Part shown: piece after piece, positions 14,752-15,376 of the stretch
Layout: each line of letters begins with the position of its first letter
How positions within the stretch are numbered: the stretch's first letter is position 1
Assembly: GCA_017853285.1 (NCBI GenBank)
Contig: JAFMJU010000021.1
Span: forward strand, 1 to 15,376
Direction: 5' to 3'
DNA: 15,376 nt
DNA from: Gemmataceae bacterium
Lineage (GTDB): Bacteria > Planctomycetota > Planctomycetia > Gemmatales > Gemmataceae
Position numbers and translations under genes: made by a program
Notes under the pieces: model-generated
What the model was told of the DNA's origin: nothing
Database searches by the model: none
What the model saw: the letters and a program-made list of their open reading frames with translations, nothing else

Positions 14752-15376
14752 CTACCTGAGATCACCCGAGGCGGGAACAACCTGGTAAGAACAGCCCGCC
14801 TGCCTGCAGAATAACTGCAGTGGCGTTTCAGCGCCGGGCCTGGTCATAACAACAACCCGGATTCTGGGCATGGCTTTCGCCTGCCGGCTCTGGAATCGGC
14901 GCAAAGAAAGCAGATCCTTCTCGGACAATTGGTCCTCGTCTGTCAATATTTGGATCAGATCGGGATTGGTTGCAATGACCACCCGCAGTGCGGTTGCCAA
15001 TTCGGTGTTTCCACCAGGGACAGTATTGTCCAAATCCAAAGACGCAACCTGCCGCCTAGCTGGCGTCCAAACAGACCAATCTCCCGTTCCTGCAATTTCC
15101 CTGGGGTACTTTGCGAACGCCCAGACCCTCGCCTTGGAGAGAGGGCTCAGTTGGTCCAGGGAAACCAGCAATTGCTGTTGGGCTTTTGAAAAGTGCGAAT
15201 GGATCCCCATGCTCAGGGAACAATCAATCAGCCAGGCTGATTTTTCAGGGAGTTGGCGGGAATCAAACCAGGTGCCAGCCGCTTGCCCCGCTGCCCCGGG
15301 GTTTGCGGCAATCACACCACCTTCGGGCGCCTTGCCACCGACAGGTGCAAATTTTTCGGCCAAACCTATCGGACTC
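14752..15376 (-). CDS. VWA-domain protein, C-terminal part (5' end beyond window)
   Basis: The last 208 residues of a protein with a von Willebrand factor A-like fold, with the frame open to the window edge. The signature is SAWLIDCSLSMG, which matches the MIDAS metal-site pattern D-x-S-x-S. It is followed by GGNTELATAL, supplying the conserved Thr, and LIQILTDEDQ with the third MIDAS acidic position. The fragment ends with LQLFCRQAGCSYQVVPASG, typical of the final strand and helix of such domains. The residues before the domain are Gly/Ala/Pro-rich, suggesting a linker from an unseen N-terminal part. Many planctomycete VWA proteins are secreted or membrane-anchored, but localisation is not visible here. 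The TTG at 15363 is not a credible start because the frame continues upstream. Confidence 0.75.
   Translation of the reverse strand, partial: SPIGLAEKFAPVGGKAPEGGVIAANPGAAGQAAGTWFDSRQLPEKSAWLIDCSLSMGIHSHFSKAQQQLLVSLDQLSPLSKARVWAFAKYPREIAGTGDWSVWTPARRQVASLDLDNTVPGGNTELATALRVVIATNPDLIQILTDEDQLSEKDLLSLRRFQSRQAKAMPRIRVVVMTRPGAETPLQLFCRQAGCSYQVVPASGDLR

Overview
The window is a gene-dense bacterial chromosome segment. By eye it is moderately GC-rich, with no tRNA, rRNA, CRISPR array or insertion sequence that I can recognise. It most likely comes from a member of the Planctomycetota. The evidence is the mix of families: a bacterial formylmethanofuran:tetrahydromethanopterin formyltransferase (fhcD), a deoxyhypusine-synthase-like enzyme, a divergent LarA/DUF2088 protein, a Pro-rich lipoprotein with a dual-specificity-phosphatase-like domain, and a von Willebrand A protein. 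The phylum is an inference from gene content; I would not name a genus.

Layout. (1) 2-2593, plus strand: the 3' part of an M2-type zinc peptidase, then a deoxyhypusine-synthase-like gene (probably polyamine metabolism), closed by a strong hairpin terminator at 2630-2663. (2) 2661-3722, minus strand: a lipoprotein whose C-terminal phosphatase-like domain carries Asp where the catalytic Cys is expected. (3) 3985-6531, plus strand: a tight group of fau (5-formyl-THF cyclo-ligase), fhcD (H4MPT-linked C1 transfer) and a XerD-type recombinase. (4) 6535-11877, minus strand: a five-gene run transcribed asd, truA, aroA, LarA-like, ygfZ. Genes overlap by 8 and 10 nt at the first two joints and lie within about 30 nt at the others, so this is probably one operon. 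(5) 12001-14751, plus strand: ribD, a 7Fe-8S ferredoxin (fdxA) and hemH, a redox-cofactor group with a hairpin region upstream of fdxA and a perfect 15-bp terminator stem after it. (6) 14752-15376, minus strand: the C-terminal part of a VWA-domain protein running off the window.

Functional themes. The segment holds mostly core metabolism: aspartate-family amino acids (asd), aromatic amino acids (aroA), riboflavin (ribD), heme (hemH), folate and methanopterin C1 carriers (fau, fhcD), Fe-S enzymes (ygfZ, fdxA) and tRNA pseudouridylation (truA). Two adjacent genes serve the two parallel C1 carriers, folate and methanopterin. I see no clear new defence or mobile system. The points most worth a second look are two family members that appear to lack catalytic residues (the lipoprotein and the LarA-like protein), the fau-fhcD pairing, and two mutually exclusive hairpins upstream of fdxA.
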